DNA of 64,000 nucleotides from Bartonella bovis 91-4 (GCF_000384965.1 NZ_CM001844.1:655341-719340), one strand, 5' to 3'. Positions 1 through 10,239 are shown, counted from the stretch's first letter. Notes: generated by a model not told the origin, from the letters alone. Numbers and translations: made by a program.

Positions 1-261
1 AAATGGCAGTTTTCTAACTTTTTGTGTTAGGCAGTATATTCTAAATTATATTTTGTTTTTGGTCTAATTTTGATGAACAAACTTTTTAAACGGCTGTAAC
101 TTAGGATTATTGATTTTGTGAGCACTACTTTAGTATGTTGAAATAACTTGTGGTCAGTGTCGATGAAACTTAAAAAAATATGAATGTAAATATCACATGG
201 CAGAATTTTTGCTTATGTTGATTTTTGGTTTTGTACCCTTTTGTATTATTTGGAGATCATT

Positions 262-1077
262 TTGTCTAATCTTGTTTCTCGTATTCTGACAGCTTTTGTT
301 TTTGGCACTATTGCTTTGTGCTTGACATGGTTTGGAGGAGTTTTATTTTTTTTATTTGTGTGGGGAATTGGGGGCTTTATTCTTTATGAATGGGTTAACA
401 TCACCAAAGAAAAATGGAGAACTTCACAAAAAATACTAGCTGGGATTTTTTATTTGATTTTTGGTTTATTTTTAACGTTAACAGCATCTGCTCTATTGAT
501 CTTTAGTGGTTTAGTGGTTTTAGCAGCACTGTTAAGTATTGGATCTCTTGGAAATATTGGTTGGGTTTTTTGTGGTTTTTTGTATGCATCCGTTCCTGTC
601 GTGGCCTTATCCTTTTTACGAGGTCATGAAATATTAGGATTTTGGGTAGTTATTTTTTTATTTGTGGTTGTATGGGGAACAGATATTATTGCATATTTTG
701 GTGGTCGTACATTTCGTGGTCCAAAATTAGCACCACGGTTTTCGCCTAATAAGACATGGTCAGGGGCAATTAGCGGTACGCTTGCCGGAATTTTGGGTGG
801 TATATTAGTTGCTTTTTGGGTTTTTGACAAAAGCCCAGCAAATTTTTTTATGCCATTACTTGCTTTAATTTTATCAATTATTTCACAAATAAGTGATTTA
901 GGACAATCATGGCTGAAAAGGCGATTTTCTGTTAAAAACTCTAGTTCTTTATTACCTGGACATGGTGGATTTATGGATCGTATGGATGGGTTAGTTGGTG
1001 CTTCTTTTTTTCTATATATCATTGGTTCATTTATATCTGGTATGAACACACCTTTTAATTTTTTTTATATGATTTAA
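262..1077 (+). CDS. cdsA: Phosphatidate cytidylyltransferase
   Basis: Makes CDP-diacylglycerol from CTP and phosphatidic acid at the inner membrane, the branch point of phospholipid synthesis. The protein is about 271 residues and almost entirely hydrophobic, with some seven or eight membrane segments. The C-terminal CDS-family signature is present (GHGGFMDRMDGL, near residues 232-243), preceded by SDLGQSWLKR. I chose the TTG at 262 because GGAG lies at 252-255 with normal spacing and the protein then begins MSNLVSRI; a TTG at 241 would add seven residues and has no ribosome site. rseP follows 16 bases later and is probably co-transcribed. The usual upstream partner uppS is not visible in bases 1-261. 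Confidence 0.95.
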   Translation: MSNLVSRILTAFVFGTIALCLTWFGGVLFFLFVWGIGGFILYEWVNITKEKWRTSQKILAGIFYLIFGLFLTLTASALLIFSGLVVLAALLSIGSLGNIGWVFCGFLYASVPVVALSFLRGHEILGFWVVIFLFVVVWGTDIIAYFGGRTFRGPKLAPRFSPNKTWSGAISGTLAGILGGILVAFWVFDKSPANFFMPLLALILSIISQISDLGQSWLKRRFSVKNSSSLLPGHGGFMDRMDGLVGASFFLYIIGSFISGMNTPFNFFYMI

Positions 1078-1093
1078 ATTGGGGGAGGGCATT

Positions 1094-2245
1094 TTGGAAT
1101 TTTTTCATCATATATTTAGTGTAGGGGGATTGTTTTTAAGGGGGGTAGGTATTGTTTTCGTTATTATGGTTATCATTTTTGTACATGAAATGGGCCATTA
1201 TCTTATTGGGCGATGGTGCGGTATTAAGGTATCAGTTTTTTCGCTTGGATTTGGGCCGCAAATATTCAGTTATACAGACAAATATGGTACACAGTGGCGT
1301 TTAGCACTTATTTTGTTGGGAGGGTATGTAAAATTTGTAGGGGATAGAGATGTGACAAGTATGCTATCATCACAATCTTTTCCACAAGTACGTGGTTCAT
1401 TTGCGAGTGCTCATGCTTGGAAAAGAGCAGCGACTGTTTTTGCCGGTCCTTTATCTAATATCCTTTTTACCATTATTGTTTTAACATTTTTTTTCTTTTC
1501 TTATGGACGTGTCGCCATTGAACCTGTTGTTGGATCTTTGGTAAAAGACGCTCCTGCTGTTCAAGCTGGTTTGGTATTAGGCGATCGTTTTGTTGAAATG
1601 GATGGTCGGCGGGTTGAAAGTTTTGAAGAGTTGATAGCTTATGTAACTTTTCATGGTGAAGATCCTATAGAATTTAAATTAGAACGTATGGGGCAGGTGT
1701 TTAAAACAGTCATTACACCAATAATGACTGAGAGGGATGATGGGTTTGGCAATCGGGTTCGAGTTGGTATGATCGGTGTGGGAGCACCTGTTGATCCAGC
1801 TAATCCTACACGTTTAGATCAAGCTTATGAGAAACATATTCATTATAATTTTTTGGGAGCGGTGAGAGAGGCATCAAAACGTGCAGCATTTATCATTACT
1901 CAAACAGTTCTTTTTGTTAGTCGTTTGATGGAGGGGCGAGAAGATCGTTGTCAGTTAAGTGGCCCTTCTAAGACTGTTAAAATTGCTTGGCAGATTAGTG
2001 AATCAGGATTTATTTCTCTTTTAAATTTTGCAGCTTTTCTTTCAATTGGTATTGGCCTGATTAACCTTTTTCCAATTCCTCCACTTGATGGCGGACATTT
2101 ATTATTTTATGTCATTGAGGCTATTACTGGGAGACAGGTGCCAATTAAAATGCAGGAAATTATTTTCCACATAGGTTTCTTTGTTGTTTTTATGTTTATG
2201 ATTTTTGCACTATTTAATGATTATTTTTGTTGGTTTGGTTATTAA
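1094..2245 (+). CDS. rseP: Site-2 zinc metalloprotease RseP
   Basis: Inner-membrane protease of the RseP/MmpA family, which cuts membrane-anchored substrates such as anti-sigma factors after a first periplasmic cut. The zinc motif HEMGH lies at about residues 31-35 in the first membrane helix. A PDZ region (about 120-200) follows, and the second active-site motif PPLDGGH sits near residue 331 in a late helix. Length about 383 residues is slightly above average for the family. The TTG at 1094 is preferred over 1079 because GGGGGAGG at 1081-1088 is correctly spaced for it. The position between cdsA and bamA is the conserved proteobacterial order. Confidence 0.94.
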   Translation: MEFFHHIFSVGGLFLRGVGIVFVIMVIIFVHEMGHYLIGRWCGIKVSVFSLGFGPQIFSYTDKYGTQWRLALILLGGYVKFVGDRDVTSMLSSQSFPQVRGSFASAHAWKRAATVFAGPLSNILFTIIVLTFFFFSYGRVAIEPVVGSLVKDAPAVQAGLVLGDRFVEMDGRRVESFEELIAYVTFHGEDPIEFKLERMGQVFKTVITPIMTERDDGFGNRVRVGMIGVGAPVDPANPTRLDQAYEKHIHYNFLGAVREASKRAAFIITQTVLFVSRLMEGREDRCQLSGPSKTVKIAWQISESGFISLLNFAAFLSIGIGLINLFPIPPLDGGHLLFYVIEAITGRQVPIKMQEIIFHIGFFVVFMFMIFALFNDYFCWFGY

Positions 2246-2474
2246 AAATTATGGAAAATGTTTTGTAAATTAGATAATGGTGAAGAAATGGAGATTAGAA
2301 GCTGTTTACCATATCCATAGATTTACTATATCTGCAAAATATTATGGCGTTATATGCTATAGTCAGTAAAAAATAAGTGGATAGAACATGAGAACCTCGT
2401 TGAATAAAAAATTATTTTATACATATTTTTTGAGATGTCATGTTTAAAGAAAAAAGATTAAGGTAAAAAAACTA

Positions 2475-4871
2475 ATGACTACAAATTCGAAACTTCTTAA
2501 CGCACCATCTATGCTGGTGTTAGCTATGGTTGTAGTTGCTCCAACAGTAGCCGTTACGTCAATTTCGATGGTTGAAAAAGCACAGGCGTCTGTCGTTCAT
2601 TCTATTGAGGTTCATGGTAATAAATTTGTGGATGCCCAGATAATTCGGGATAATATACAAATCGTAATTGGAAAAAATTTAGCAAGTGATGATATTGATG
2701 CTGTAGTGAAACGCCTTTTTTCATTAGGTTTATTTTATGACATTAAAGTAAATCAAGTGGGCAGTAAGTTGGTCATTTCCGTTAAGGAATATGAAGTAGT
2801 TAATCAAGTGTTATTTCAAGGGAATAAAACACTCAAAGATTCTGATCTTAAACGCTTTATTTCTTTGAAACCAAATGAAACTTTTAGTTCTGCTAAGCTT
2901 TCAGCTGATATAAGGATAATTCGTGAAGCTTATAGCACTGTTGGTCGAAAAAATGTTGCTGTCACAGCCCAGACTGTTGATTTAGGGAAAGGGCGTGTGA
3001 ATGTGGTTTTCAATGTTGTTGAAGGTCAGAAGACGAAAATTGCCGATATTACATTTGAAGGAAATAATACATTTCCAACGCGCCGCTTACGTGATGTTAT
3101 TTCAACAAGACCTTCAGGAATATTCTCATTATTGATGAGAGGTGATGTTTATAATGAAGAGCGTTTGGCTGCAGATGAAGAGGCATTGCGTCGTTTTTAT
3201 TATAACCGTGGCTATGCAGATTTTCGGATTGTTTCATCTAAAGTAGTTTTTGATGAAAAGAGTAATAGTTACAAAATTAATTTCATTCTTGATGAAGGAG
3301 AACGCTATAAAATTGGCGATGTTCAGGTTGAGAGTGATATTGAGGGAATTGATACTCAATTTATAAAAGAGGCACTTAAAATCCGTCCAGGTATTATTTA
3401 TAATGCAGCGTATGTTGAAAAATCTGTTGCAATTATCAATAATAAAGTTGCTGATGCTGGGTATGCCTTTGCTAAGGTTGATCCACGAGGAAATCGTGAT
3501 TTTACAAATCGTACAATTTCGGTTGTCTATAATATTGAACAAGGTCCTCGGGTTTATGTTCAGCGGATTGATATACGTGGTAATGAAAAAACTCGAGATT
3601 ATGTTATCCGTCGTGAAATTGATTTAAATGAGGGGGATGCTTATAATCAAACATTAGTGCAGCGGGCAAAGCGTCGACTAGAAAATTTGGGCTTTTTCAA
3701 AGCGGTAAATATTTCTATGATTCCAACGGATGAGCCTGATCAAGTTGTATTGGTTGTAGATGTTGTAGAGGTCCCGACAGGAGATCTTTCTTTCTCAGGT
3801 GGTTATACAACAGGGGGTAATACTCCGGGTATGTCTCTTGAGGTTTCTGTTACTGAGCGCAACCTTGGCGGGCGCGGTCAATATGTGAGGTTGAGTTTGG
3901 GGGCGGGGCAAGAGAAGTCTCGTAATTATAATCTGTCGTTTGTTGAGCCTCATTTTTTGGGTTATCGTTTGTCTGCTGGTGTTGATATTTTCCGCAATAC
4001 TTATCGTGCTGATAATGCATATGATGTACGACAAACAGGAGGGTCGCTTCGATTTGGTGTATCAATTTTTGAGCAATTATCTGCGAATTTAGGTTATTCT
4101 TATGTGCAGGAAGAATATGATTTTGGTAAAGGTTATGATTTAACAAATGATGATGTCGTAAAAGAATTATATGGAAAATATTCTGGTGCGATTGTTCAGG
4201 CTGCAAAGCATAGCCCGTGGAAACGTTCATCCATTATTTATGGTCTGACCTATAGTTCTATTGATGATATGAATAATCCGCATGACGGTTTATATGTTCG
4301 TGCTATGCAGGAATATGCGGGGTTGGGTGGAAACGCTCAATTCTTAAAGACAACTGGTAAGGCAATGATGTACAAGACACTTTCTGATGAGATGGATCTT
4401 GTTAGTCTGCTTTCTGTTGGCAGTGGTTATATCCATGCAATAGGTAAAGATGGTGTCCGTATCTTTGATATGTTTAAAAGCGATACTGATATGATTCGGG
4501 GGTTCAAATATAACGGAATTGGTCCTCGTCAGGTTTCTAATAATGGTGAAGCACATTTTTTAGGCGGTAAAACATATATGAATGCAACTGCTGAGTTACA
4601 GTTTCCTATACCTGTTGTGCCTGAAAGTTTAGGTTTCCGTGGTGCTGTATTCGCAGATGCTGCAACGCTTTATGGTCATAATTATAAGCCTGTTCTTCAG
4701 GATGAAGCGCCGGTTACAGATACAGGGAGTGCATGGCGCACATCTGCGGGTGTTAGTTTGATGTGGGAATCACCGTTTGGTCCCCTTCGTATTAATTATG
4801 CTTGGCCCATAACTCAGAAAAAAGGTGATCAAGTGCAGAAATTTGAGTTTGGTATTTCTACTAAGTTCTAA
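2475..4871 (+). CDS. bamA: Outer membrane protein assembly factor BamA
   Basis: Central subunit of the BAM machine, which folds beta-barrel proteins into the outer membrane. The 798-residue protein opens with a signal peptide (cleavage probably after AQA near residue 38). Five POTRA domains span about 40-370 and a C-terminal barrel about 395-798. The barrel carries the lid-loop motif IRGF near residue 674 and ends in phenylalanine (FEFGISTKF), the expected C-terminal insertion signal. The 229-base gap after rseP leaves room for its own promoter. lpxD follows closely, so envelope protein and lipid A genes are grouped. Confidence 0.96.
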   Translation: MTTNSKLLNAPSMLVLAMVVVAPTVAVTSISMVEKAQASVVHSIEVHGNKFVDAQIIRDNIQIVIGKNLASDDIDAVVKRLFSLGLFYDIKVNQVGSKLVISVKEYEVVNQVLFQGNKTLKDSDLKRFISLKPNETFSSAKLSADIRIIREAYSTVGRKNVAVTAQTVDLGKGRVNVVFNVVEGQKTKIADITFEGNNTFPTRRLRDVISTRPSGIFSLLMRGDVYNEERLAADEEALRRFYYNRGYADFRIVSSKVVFDEKSNSYKINFILDEGERYKIGDVQVESDIEGIDTQFIKEALKIRPGIIYNAAYVEKSVAIINNKVADAGYAFAKVDPRGNRDFTNRTISVVYNIEQGPRVYVQRIDIRGNEKTRDYVIRREIDLNEGDAYNQTLVQRAKRRLENLGFFKAVNISMIPTDEPDQVVLVVDVVEVPTGDLSFSGGYTTGGNTPGMSLEVSVTERNLGGRGQYVRLSLGAGQEKSRNYNLSFVEPHFLGYRLSAGVDIFRNTYRADNAYDVRQTGGSLRFGVSIFEQLSANLGYSYVQEEYDFGKGYDLTNDDVVKELYGKYSGAIVQAAKHSPWKRSSIIYGLTYSSIDDMNNPHDGLYVRAMQEYAGLGGNAQFLKTTGKAMMYKTLSDEMDLVSLLSVGSGYIHAIGKDGVRIFDMFKSDTDMIRGFKYNGIGPRQVSNNGEAHFLGGKTYMNATAELQFPIPVVPESLGFRGAVFADAATLYGHNYKPVLQDEAPVTDTGSAWRTSAGVSLMWESPFGPLRINYAWPITQKKGDQVQKFEFGISTKF

Positions 4872-4907
4872 TTTGAGTTTTCCCTAGGAGGAAGGGGAAA
4901 TTTCAAA
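4872..4907 (+). other. Intercistronic hairpin between bamA and lpxD
   Basis: TTTCCC (4879-4884) pairs with GGGAAA (4895-4900), and an outer TTTGA/TCAAA pair can extend the stem across a two-base mismatch. There is no U-tract after it, so it looks more like an RNA-processing or stabilising hairpin than a terminator. The function is inferred only from position. Confidence 0.35.
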
Positions 4908-4942
4908 GAAGAAATGAATTAGGCTAGGAAAGAGTGTTTGTG

Positions 4943-5989
4943 ATGGCGGGTGCATTTTTTTTTACGCCTTCTCGGCGGTTGACAGTCGCTGATATTGCAG
5001 AGCTGACAGGTGCAAAACTTCTTAATCCAGAGTTTTCTAATACAGTTATAAACACTCTTTCTTCTATTGAAAGTGCTAAGGAAGGTTCTCTTGTTTTTAT
5101 AGAGAATCAAAAATTTTCTGAGGCTTTATTAGGAAGTTCTGCAGTTGCTGTTTTTTGTACCAATGATATTGCTTTTAAGATTCCTAAGTCTATGGCAATT
5201 TTGGTGACATCAACACCGCAGCGTGATTTTTCTCAAATTGGGCGCATTTTATTTCCTAATTCTGTTAAACCAATACCTTGGTTTGGCAAAAAAGAAATTT
5301 CACCACATGCGTATATTCATCCAAGTGCTAAGCTTGAACATGATGTGTGTATTGAAGCGGGGGCTGTTATTGGTAAAAATGTTGAAATTGGTTCAGGTAC
5401 ACTTGTTTCATCAACTGCTGTTATTGGTGAAAATTGCCGTATTGGACGTGAATGCTATATTGCTCCTAAAGTTACAGTTCAATACTCTTTAATAGGCGAT
5501 AGAGTTTATCTTTATCCTGGAGTTTGCATTGGGCAGGATGGTTTTGGCTATGTTGATGATGTTTCTGGAATTGAAAAAATTCCACATCTTGGTCGTGTAA
5601 TCATTCAAGATGGTGTAGAAATTGGTGCAAATACAACAATTGATCGTGGAACACTTGAAGATACAATTATTGGTGAAGGAAGCAAAATTGATAATTTAGT
5701 ACAAATTGCTCATAATGTAAAAATTGGTCGTTATTGTCTTATTGCTGCTCAATGTGGGATTGCTGGAAGTACATCTATAGGTGATATGTCCAGGCTTGGT
5801 GGAAGTGTTGGAGTGGCAGATCATATCACGATAGGTGAGTGTGTTCAAATTGCTGCTGGAAGTGGTGTCATGAATGATATTCCAGATGGCGAAAAATGGG
5901 GTGGAATTCCAGCGCGACCATTTAAACAGTGGTTTCGTGAAGTAGCGGCATTACGGAGTATTGGCAAAGTCAAAAGGGAGAAACGTTGA
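4943..5989 (+). CDS. lpxD: UDP-3-O-acylglucosamine N-acyltransferase
   Basis: Third step of lipid A synthesis: adds the N-linked hydroxyacyl chain from acyl-ACP to UDP-3-O-acyl-glucosamine in the cytoplasm. The 348-residue protein has the N-terminal uridine-binding domain, then a left-handed beta helix built of hexapeptide repeats (about residues 110-320). The catalytic histidine is in QIAHNVKIG near residue 257. The ATG at 4943 ([14 protein letters not shown]) fits the AGGAAAG at 4926-4932; the upstream GTG codons at 4934 and 4940 are too close to it. fabZ begins one base after the stop. Confidence 0.95.
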   Translation: MAGAFFFTPSRRLTVADIAELTGAKLLNPEFSNTVINTLSSIESAKEGSLVFIENQKFSEALLGSSAVAVFCTNDIAFKIPKSMAILVTSTPQRDFSQIGRILFPNSVKPIPWFGKKEISPHAYIHPSAKLEHDVCIEAGAVIGKNVEIGSGTLVSSTAVIGENCRIGRECYIAPKVTVQYSLIGDRVYLYPGVCIGQDGFGYVDDVSGIEKIPHLGRVIIQDGVEIGANTTIDRGTLEDTIIGEGSKIDNLVQIAHNVKIGRYCLIAAQCGIAGSTSIGDMSRLGGSVGVADHITIGECVQIAAGSGVMNDIPDGEKWGGIPARPFKQWFREVAALRSIGKVKREKR

Positions 5990-5990
5990 T

Positions 5991-6470
5991 ATGGTCAACA
6001 CAGGAGAGATCAAAAGTCTAGAAACTGTAGATATTGATAAATTGCTGTCAATATTACCGCATCGTTATCCGTTTTTATTGATTGATCGTATCATTGAAAT
6101 TGATGGTGATCACAAAGCTATTGGTATTAAAAATGTGACAATTAATGAGCCCTATTTTATGGGGCATTTTCCTGAAAAGCCAGTTATGCCTGGTGTTTTA
6201 ATTTTAGAAGCTATGGCGCAAACAGCAGGAGCTATTTCACTTTTAAAATTAGATGATAAAAAAACAGGCTTAGTTTACCTTATGACTGTTGATAATGCAA
6301 AATTTCGTAAACCAGTTGTACCCGGTGATCAGTTAAAGCTTCATGTTCAACTGTTAAAAAAGCGATCCGGTCTTAGACGTTTTTCATGTGTTGCGGAAGT
6401 AGAGGGTATTCGCGTTTCTGAAGCAGAAGTTTCTGCAATGATTGTCGAATCAGAGCAAACAATGAAATAG
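5991..6470 (+). CDS. fabZ: 3-hydroxyacyl-ACP dehydratase FabZ
   Basis: Dehydrates beta-hydroxyacyl-ACP in each round of fatty acid elongation and competes with LpxA/LpxD for hydroxyacyl-ACP. The 159-residue hot-dog fold shows the signature [19 protein letters not shown], with the catalytic histidine near residue 59 and the glutamate 14 residues later. The ATG at 5991 is supported by AAAAGGGAG at 5972-5980; a TTG at 5961 lies inside lpxD and is unlikely. It sits in the standard lpxD-fabZ-lpxA order. It is the only fabZ in this window, which matters because the lipid A very-long-chain cluster at 39-44 kb has none. Confidence 0.96.
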   Translation: MVNTGEIKSLETVDIDKLLSILPHRYPFLLIDRIIEIDGDHKAIGIKNVTINEPYFMGHFPEKPVMPGVLILEAMAQTAGAISLLKLDDKKTGLVYLMTVDNAKFRKPVVPGDQLKLHVQLLKKRSGLRRFSCVAEVEGIRVSEAEVSAMIVESEQTMK

Positions 6471-6480
6471 GAATTTTAAA

Positions 6481-7305
6481 ATGTCTGGTACAAAAATTCA
6501 TCCGACTGCCTTTGTGGAAGAGGGGGCACAGCTTGGTGAGCATGTGTCAATTGGGCCATTTTGTCACATTAGTTCCAAAGCTGTTATCGGTGATGGATGT
6601 AATTTGATGAGTCACGTTGTAATAATGGGAAAAACAACGTTGGGTGCCAATAGTAAAGTATTTCCACATGCAATTTTAGGTGCAGATCCACAAAATAATA
6701 AACATAAAGGTGGTGATACAACGCTCTCTATTGGTAGAAATTGCACGATTCGTGAAGGTGTAACAATGCATAGGGGGTCCGATTCAAGTATAGGTACGAC
6801 GATTGTTGGTGATGATTGTCAATTTTTTTGTTATGCGCATGTTGCACATGATTGCCATGTAGGAAATTGTGTAACATTTGCAAATAATGCAATGATCGGT
6901 GGTCATGTTACAGTTGGTGATTATGTTATTATAGGTGGTGGTTCTGGTGTCCACCAGTTTGTTCGTATTGGACATCATGCATTTGTTGGTGGTGTGTCTG
7001 CGTTGGTTGGTGATCTAATCCCTTATGGGATGGCTATTGGTGTGCAGGCAAAGTTTGCGGGATTAAATATTGTCGGGATGAAACGCGCTGGTTTTAAGCG
7101 TAAAGAAATTCATACATTACGTCACGCAGTTAATATGCTTTTTGATCATTATAAACCGCTTAAAGAACGCGTGAATGATGTTTTTTCTTCTTATTCTACA
7201 TTTCAATCTGTAGTTGATATAGTTAATTTTATTCAAGAGGGAGGAAAACGCTTTTATTGTACACCTCGATTTGAAAGTGATACAATGCGCTCAGATAAGG
7301 GTTAA
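6481..7305 (+). CDS. lpxA: UDP-N-acetylglucosamine O-acyltransferase
   Basis: First step of lipid A synthesis: transfers a hydroxyacyl group from ACP to O-3 of UDP-GlcNAc. The 274-residue protein has hexapeptide repeats forming a beta helix from about residue 5 to 190, then the helical C-terminal domain. The catalytic histidine lies in AHVAHDCHVGN, near residue 123. The ATG at 6481 follows AGGAAT. lpxI starts two bases after the stop, so the genes are likely translationally coupled. Confidence 0.96.
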   Translation: MSGTKIHPTAFVEEGAQLGEHVSIGPFCHISSKAVIGDGCNLMSHVVIMGKTTLGANSKVFPHAILGADPQNNKHKGGDTTLSIGRNCTIREGVTMHRGSDSSIGTTIVGDDCQFFCYAHVAHDCHVGNCVTFANNAMIGGHVTVGDYVIIGGGSGVHQFVRIGHHAFVGGVSALVGDLIPYGMAIGVQAKFAGLNIVGMKRAGFKRKEIHTLRHAVNMLFDHYKPLKERVNDVFSSYSTFQSVVDIVNFIQEGGKRFYCTPRFESDTMRSDKG

Positions 7306-7307
7306 AA

Positions 7308-8183
7308 ATGTCTTTTTCCGGTACCAAAAGTTTTTTTCCCGGTAGAGTTGCTATTGTAGCGGGAAGCGGTGTTCTGCCTTCTGTTGTTGCTCAGGCACTT
7401 GAAGAAAGTGGACAAAAGCCTTTTCTTGTACTTTTGCGTGGTGAAGCAGACGCTGTACTATATAATAGCTATGAGCGTTGCGAGCTATCGATTAGAGAGT
7501 TAGCACGGTTGTTTAAAATTTTAAAAGAAGCTGAGATTTGCAATATTATCTTGGCAGGTGGTGTGAAAAAGAGGCCGACTCTTTTACAGTTACGACCTGA
7601 TTGGACAACTTTATTAGCGTTACCTAAGTTATTTAAGGTATTGGGGGGTGGGGATGATGCATTATTGAAGATTTGTATACAAGTTATTGAAGCACATGGT
7701 TTCCGGGTTGTTGGTGCTCATGAAGTGGTACCAAATCTATTAGCTCCGATAGAATTTAATTTAACATCAAGGCGTTCTACTCAAAAGGAAAATATAGATA
7801 TTCGATTAGCGGTTAGAGCTACAAAGCTTTTAGGTCAATTAGATGTTGGGCAGGCAGCTGTAGTTATTAATGGTCGAGTTGTTGCACTAGAGGGTGCAGA
7901 AGGAACAGATGATATGTTACGGCGAGTTCGTGAAATGCGGGAAAGAAAGAAAATTCCGTTAAAAGGTGGTGTTCTTGTCAAATCAGCAAAGCCACAACAA
8001 GATCATCGGGTTGATTTGCCATCAATTGGGCCTACAACGGTGATTAATGTTGCAAAAAGTGGATTAGTTGGCATTGCAGTAGAGGCAAATAAAAGTTTAA
8101 TATTGTCTTTGAGGGAAACAATAGAGGAAGCTAACAAACATTCGTTATTTATAGAAACATTTGAAAAATTTGATGATAAATAA
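7308..8183 (+). CDS. lpxI: UDP-2,3-diacylglucosamine diphosphatase LpxI
   Basis: Hydrolyses UDP-2,3-diacylglucosamine to lipid X and UMP. LpxI (formerly DUF1009) replaces LpxH in alphaproteobacteria, as shown for Caulobacter. The 291-residue protein starts AIVAGSGVLPSVVAQAL and contains ILAGGVKKRPTLLQLRPDW in the N-terminal half and the conserved KGGVLVKSAKPQQDHRVDLP region near residues 220-245. Its place between lpxA and lpxB fits this step exactly. AAGGG lies just before the ATG. Its 3' end overlaps the start of lpxB by 11 bases. Confidence 0.93.
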   Translation: MSFSGTKSFFPGRVAIVAGSGVLPSVVAQALEESGQKPFLVLLRGEADAVLYNSYERCELSIRELARLFKILKEAEICNIILAGGVKKRPTLLQLRPDWTTLLALPKLFKVLGGGDDALLKICIQVIEAHGFRVVGAHEVVPNLLAPIEFNLTSRRSTQKENIDIRLAVRATKLLGQLDVGQAAVVINGRVVALEGAEGTDDMLRRVREMRERKKIPLKGGVLVKSAKPQQDHRVDLPSIGPTTVINVAKSGLVGIAVEANKSLILSLRETIEEANKHSLFIETFEKFDDK

Positions 8184-9360
8184 TCGTTCTTTTAAAATTG
8201 CTATTATTGCATGCGAAGAATCTGGAGATTTACTCGGAGCAGATTTGATTTCTTCGTTATCTTATAAGACAGGACGTAATATTCATTTAATTGGTGTTGG
8301 AGGTAGACATTTAAAGGCACTAGGTTTAAAAAGCGTTTTTAATTCTGATGATCTCGCTTTAATAGGATTGGGGGCAGTATTAAAAAAATTACCATTATTA
8401 CTAGTGCGTATTCGCAGTTTATCCAAATTTATTGCGCAGGAACAACCTGATTGTTTAATTATTGTTGATAGCCCTGATTTTACCCATCGTGTTGCAAAAA
8501 AAGTGCGCACTTTAGCGCCTTCTATTCCTATTATTAAGTATGTTGCACCAACTGTTTGGGCATGGCGACCAGAACGCGCTAAAGCTATACGCAAATTTAT
8601 TGATCATATTTTAGCAGTTTTTCCTTTTGAAGAAAAAATTATGAGGGATTTAGAAGGGCCACCTACTACCTATGTTGGACATCGCCTTTTAACTTATCCT
8701 CCACTCTTGACTGTTCAATCAGAAAAAAAACGTTTGCTTTTTGAACAAATATCAGTACCTACACTAGTTATTTTGCCAGGGTCACGTAGTTCGGAAATTC
8801 GTCATTTAATGCCTGTTTTTGGAGAAACAGTGGAGATTATTAAACAACGTATTCCTAATTTACGGATTGTTGTGTTGACATTACCACGTTTGGTAGATGA
8901 AATTCGTTTTTTAATGCAAGATTGGAAAATTGAGGCTGAGATTGTTGTTGGTGAAGATGCGAAATGGCGCGTTTTTACGGACGCTAATGTTGCGCTTGCA
9001 GCACTTGGGACGGTATCACTTGAATTGGCTTTAGCAAAAATTCCAATGGTACTTTGTTATAAATTTGACTATTTGTCTAAATTATTCATCTTTCCAAAAA
9101 TAACGCTATGGAGTGCTGCTCTTCCAAATATTATTGCTGATAAACCTGTTATTTCAGAATATTTCAATGAATTTTTACGACCTGGCATGTTAGCAAGACA
9201 GATAGAGCAACTTTTGTATAATCGTTTATTACGACAAGCACAGTTGGATGCTTTTGATATGATAGAAGAGAAGATGAAAACTGAATTACCGTCAGGAATT
9301 ATTGCTGCTCAAGTGATCACAAACTTTCTCAAGGAAAAATCAGAGCATTTAGAAGTGTAG
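8173..9360 (+). CDS. lpxB: Lipid-A-disaccharide synthase
   Basis: GT-B-fold glycosyltransferase joining UDP-2,3-diacylglucosamine and lipid X into the lipid A disaccharide. The 395-residue protein shows the family motifs ACEESGDLLGADLI at the N terminus, YVAPTVWAWRPERA near residue 125, LPGSRSSEIRHLMPVF near residue 200 and LGTVSLELALAKIPMV near residue 280. The ATG at 8173 gives the conserved N terminus; TTG codons at 8161 and 8170 are in frame. The start overlaps the end of lpxI, so coupling is likely. The envelope cluster ends here, facing the minus-strand ABC genes. Confidence 0.94.
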   Translation: MINNRSFKIAIIACEESGDLLGADLISSLSYKTGRNIHLIGVGGRHLKALGLKSVFNSDDLALIGLGAVLKKLPLLLVRIRSLSKFIAQEQPDCLIIVDSPDFTHRVAKKVRTLAPSIPIIKYVAPTVWAWRPERAKAIRKFIDHILAVFPFEEKIMRDLEGPPTTYVGHRLLTYPPLLTVQSEKKRLLFEQISVPTLVILPGSRSSEIRHLMPVFGETVEIIKQRIPNLRIVVLTLPRLVDEIRFLMQDWKIEAEIVVGEDAKWRVFTDANVALAALGTVSLELALAKIPMVLCYKFDYLSKLFIFPKITLWSAALPNIIADKPVISEYFNEFLRPGMLARQIEQLLYNRLLRQAQLDAFDMIEEKMKTELPSGIIAAQVITNFLKEKSEHLEV

Positions 9361-9378
9361 ATAAAATAATGCTAATAA

Positions 9379-10158
9379 TTAATGTTTAATTTTAGCAAGA
9401 AACTCACGAGCACGTTGGCTTTTAGGGTTAGTAAAAAATATATTAGATGCCGTATCTTCAATAATTTTTCCATTCTCTAGAAAAAGTATTCTTTCTGAAA
9501 CTTCACGGGCGAAATTCATTTCATGGGTAACACAGAGCATCGTTATTCCCGTATTTGCTAGTTGAGCCATAACTTCTAAAACTTCTCCGACACTTTCTGG
9601 ATCAAGAGCTGACGTTGGTTCATCGAAAAGCATCACTTTAGGCTCCATACAAAGCGCACGTGCAATAGCAACGCGTTGCTGTTGCCCACCAGATAATTGT
9701 AAAGGATATTTGTCACAATGTTTTTCAATACCAACATGCGTAAGGTAACGAATTGCCTGTTCTTTTGCTTGTTGTTTGGAAAGTCCTTGGACTGTCATAG
9801 GCGCTAAAATACAATTTTGTATAACAGTCATATGAGGAAACAAGTTAAAGTTCTGAAAGACCATTCCTATTGTACGTAAAACATCTTTTTGTTGTTGTAT
9901 GGGGGCAGTATAAATATCAACATCATGAATACGAATTGAGCCTTCTTGCGCTTTTTCCAATTGATTAATACAACGAATTAAGGTTGATTTTCCTGATCCA
10001 GAAGGGCCACAAATAACAATACGTTCACCAGTTTCTACATGCAGGTTGATATCATGTAATACCTGAAAGGTTCCGTACCATTTATTTAAATGTTGAATAG
10101 AAATAATTGGATTTTTAGCAGTATTAACAGGCTTGTTATTTTTATTTTCCAGATTCAT
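9379..10158 (-). CDS. Polar amino-acid ABC transporter, ATPase
   Basis: Energises import of a polar amino acid through the two permeases encoded upstream. The 259-residue protein has Walker A GPSGSGKST near residue 50, the Q-loop in VFQNFNLFPHM, the ABC signature LSGGQQQRVAIARAL, Walker B VMLFDEPTSALD and the H-loop CVTHEMNFA, matching the GlnQ/HisP subgroup. The ATG at 10158 (MNLENKNN) follows AAGAGA; an ORF opening 27 codons earlier has no ribosome site. It is the last gene of the importer operon and converges with lpxB, 18 bases apart. Substrate cannot be read from the ATPase. Confidence 0.92.
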   Translation of the reverse strand: MNLENKNNKPVNTAKNPIISIQHLNKWYGTFQVLHDINLHVETGERIVICGPSGSGKSTLIRCINQLEKAQEGSIRIHDVDIYTAPIQQQKDVLRTIGMVFQNFNLFPHMTVIQNCILAPMTVQGLSKQQAKEQAIRYLTHVGIEKHCDKYPLQLSGGQQQRVAIARALCMEPKVMLFDEPTSALDPESVGEVLEVMAQLANTGITMLCVTHEMNFAREVSERILFLENGKIIEDTASNIFFTNPKSQRAREFLAKIKH

Positions 10159-10239
10159 TTTGTTGTATTCTCTTATTGATGAATTAATCAATTGATTTAA
10201 TATCTTGATTAGGTACAAAATTTTTATACCATATATCAT

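Noticed and set aside
3234..4556. Several minus-strand open frames opposite bamA
   Set aside because: Antisense to a clear bamA with no ribosome sites or family resemblance; histidine- and asparagine-rich shadows of the coding strand.
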